The position numbers and the translations under genes are program-made. A stretch of DNA of 5,618 bases from a bacterium. Lineage in GTDB: Bacteria; SZUA-182; SZUA-191. The stretch spans positions 1 to 5,618 of the forward strand of contig QIEW01000382.1 of NCBI GenBank assembly GCA_003230535.1, read 5' to 3'. The notes beneath the pieces were generated by a model that worked only from the letters and a program-made list of their open reading frames with translations, was not told the origin of the DNA and searched no databases. Of the stretch, positions 5,606 through 5,618 are shown one piece after another (positions within the stretch are counted from its first letter, which is position 1; the number at the start of each line of letters is the position of its first letter).

Positions 5606-5618
5606 CTTTTGATAAATA

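Overview
The window comes from a diderm (Gram-negative-type) bacterium that makes lipid A. It carries, all on the minus strand and in transcription order, bamA (outer-membrane protein assembly), ompH/skp (periplasmic chaperone), lpxD (lipid A biosynthesis) and the first 193 codons of moeA (molybdenum cofactor synthesis), which runs off the left edge. The bamA-skp-lpxD order is the conserved envelope cluster seen in many Proteobacteria and related phyla. Moderate GC in genes, AT-rich gaps, a moeA gene and many short palindromic repeats would fit a deltaproteobacterium-like (Desulfobacterota) organism or a diderm candidate phylum, but nothing here fixes the taxonomy.

Layout from right to left, which is the direction of transcription. 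Positions 5498-5618 hold the bamA upstream region, with a palindromic repeat and a plausible sigma70-type promoter. Positions 3200-5497 are bamA. Positions 2750-3199 are a 450-base gap with a weak terminator candidate, a double-hairpin repeat, a 9-nt periodic CGCAGAG repeat and two copies of a 17-bp direct repeat. Positions 2213-2749 are ompH/skp. Positions 2039-2212 are a short AT-rich gap. Positions 974-2038 are lpxD. Positions 580-973 are a gap with a nest of three repeat elements, then a dyad and the moeA leader. Positions 1-579 are moeA.

Functionally, BamA folds beta-barrel proteins into the outer membrane, Skp/OmpH carries unfolded barrels across the periplasm to it, and LpxD adds the second acyl chain to the UDP-glucosamine precursor of lipid A, so three neighbours serve outer-membrane construction. 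MoeA is metabolically unrelated and takes the place where fabZ and lpxA would follow lpxD in the classic cluster.

I see no new protein system. The unusual content is in the gaps: at least six different short repeat families lie between essential genes. The best case is a 161-bp MITE-like element (732-892) with 18-bp terminal inverted repeats and a 10-bp direct duplication of the sequence it interrupts, which is itself an older palindromic repeat. A third palindrome lies inside the MITE.
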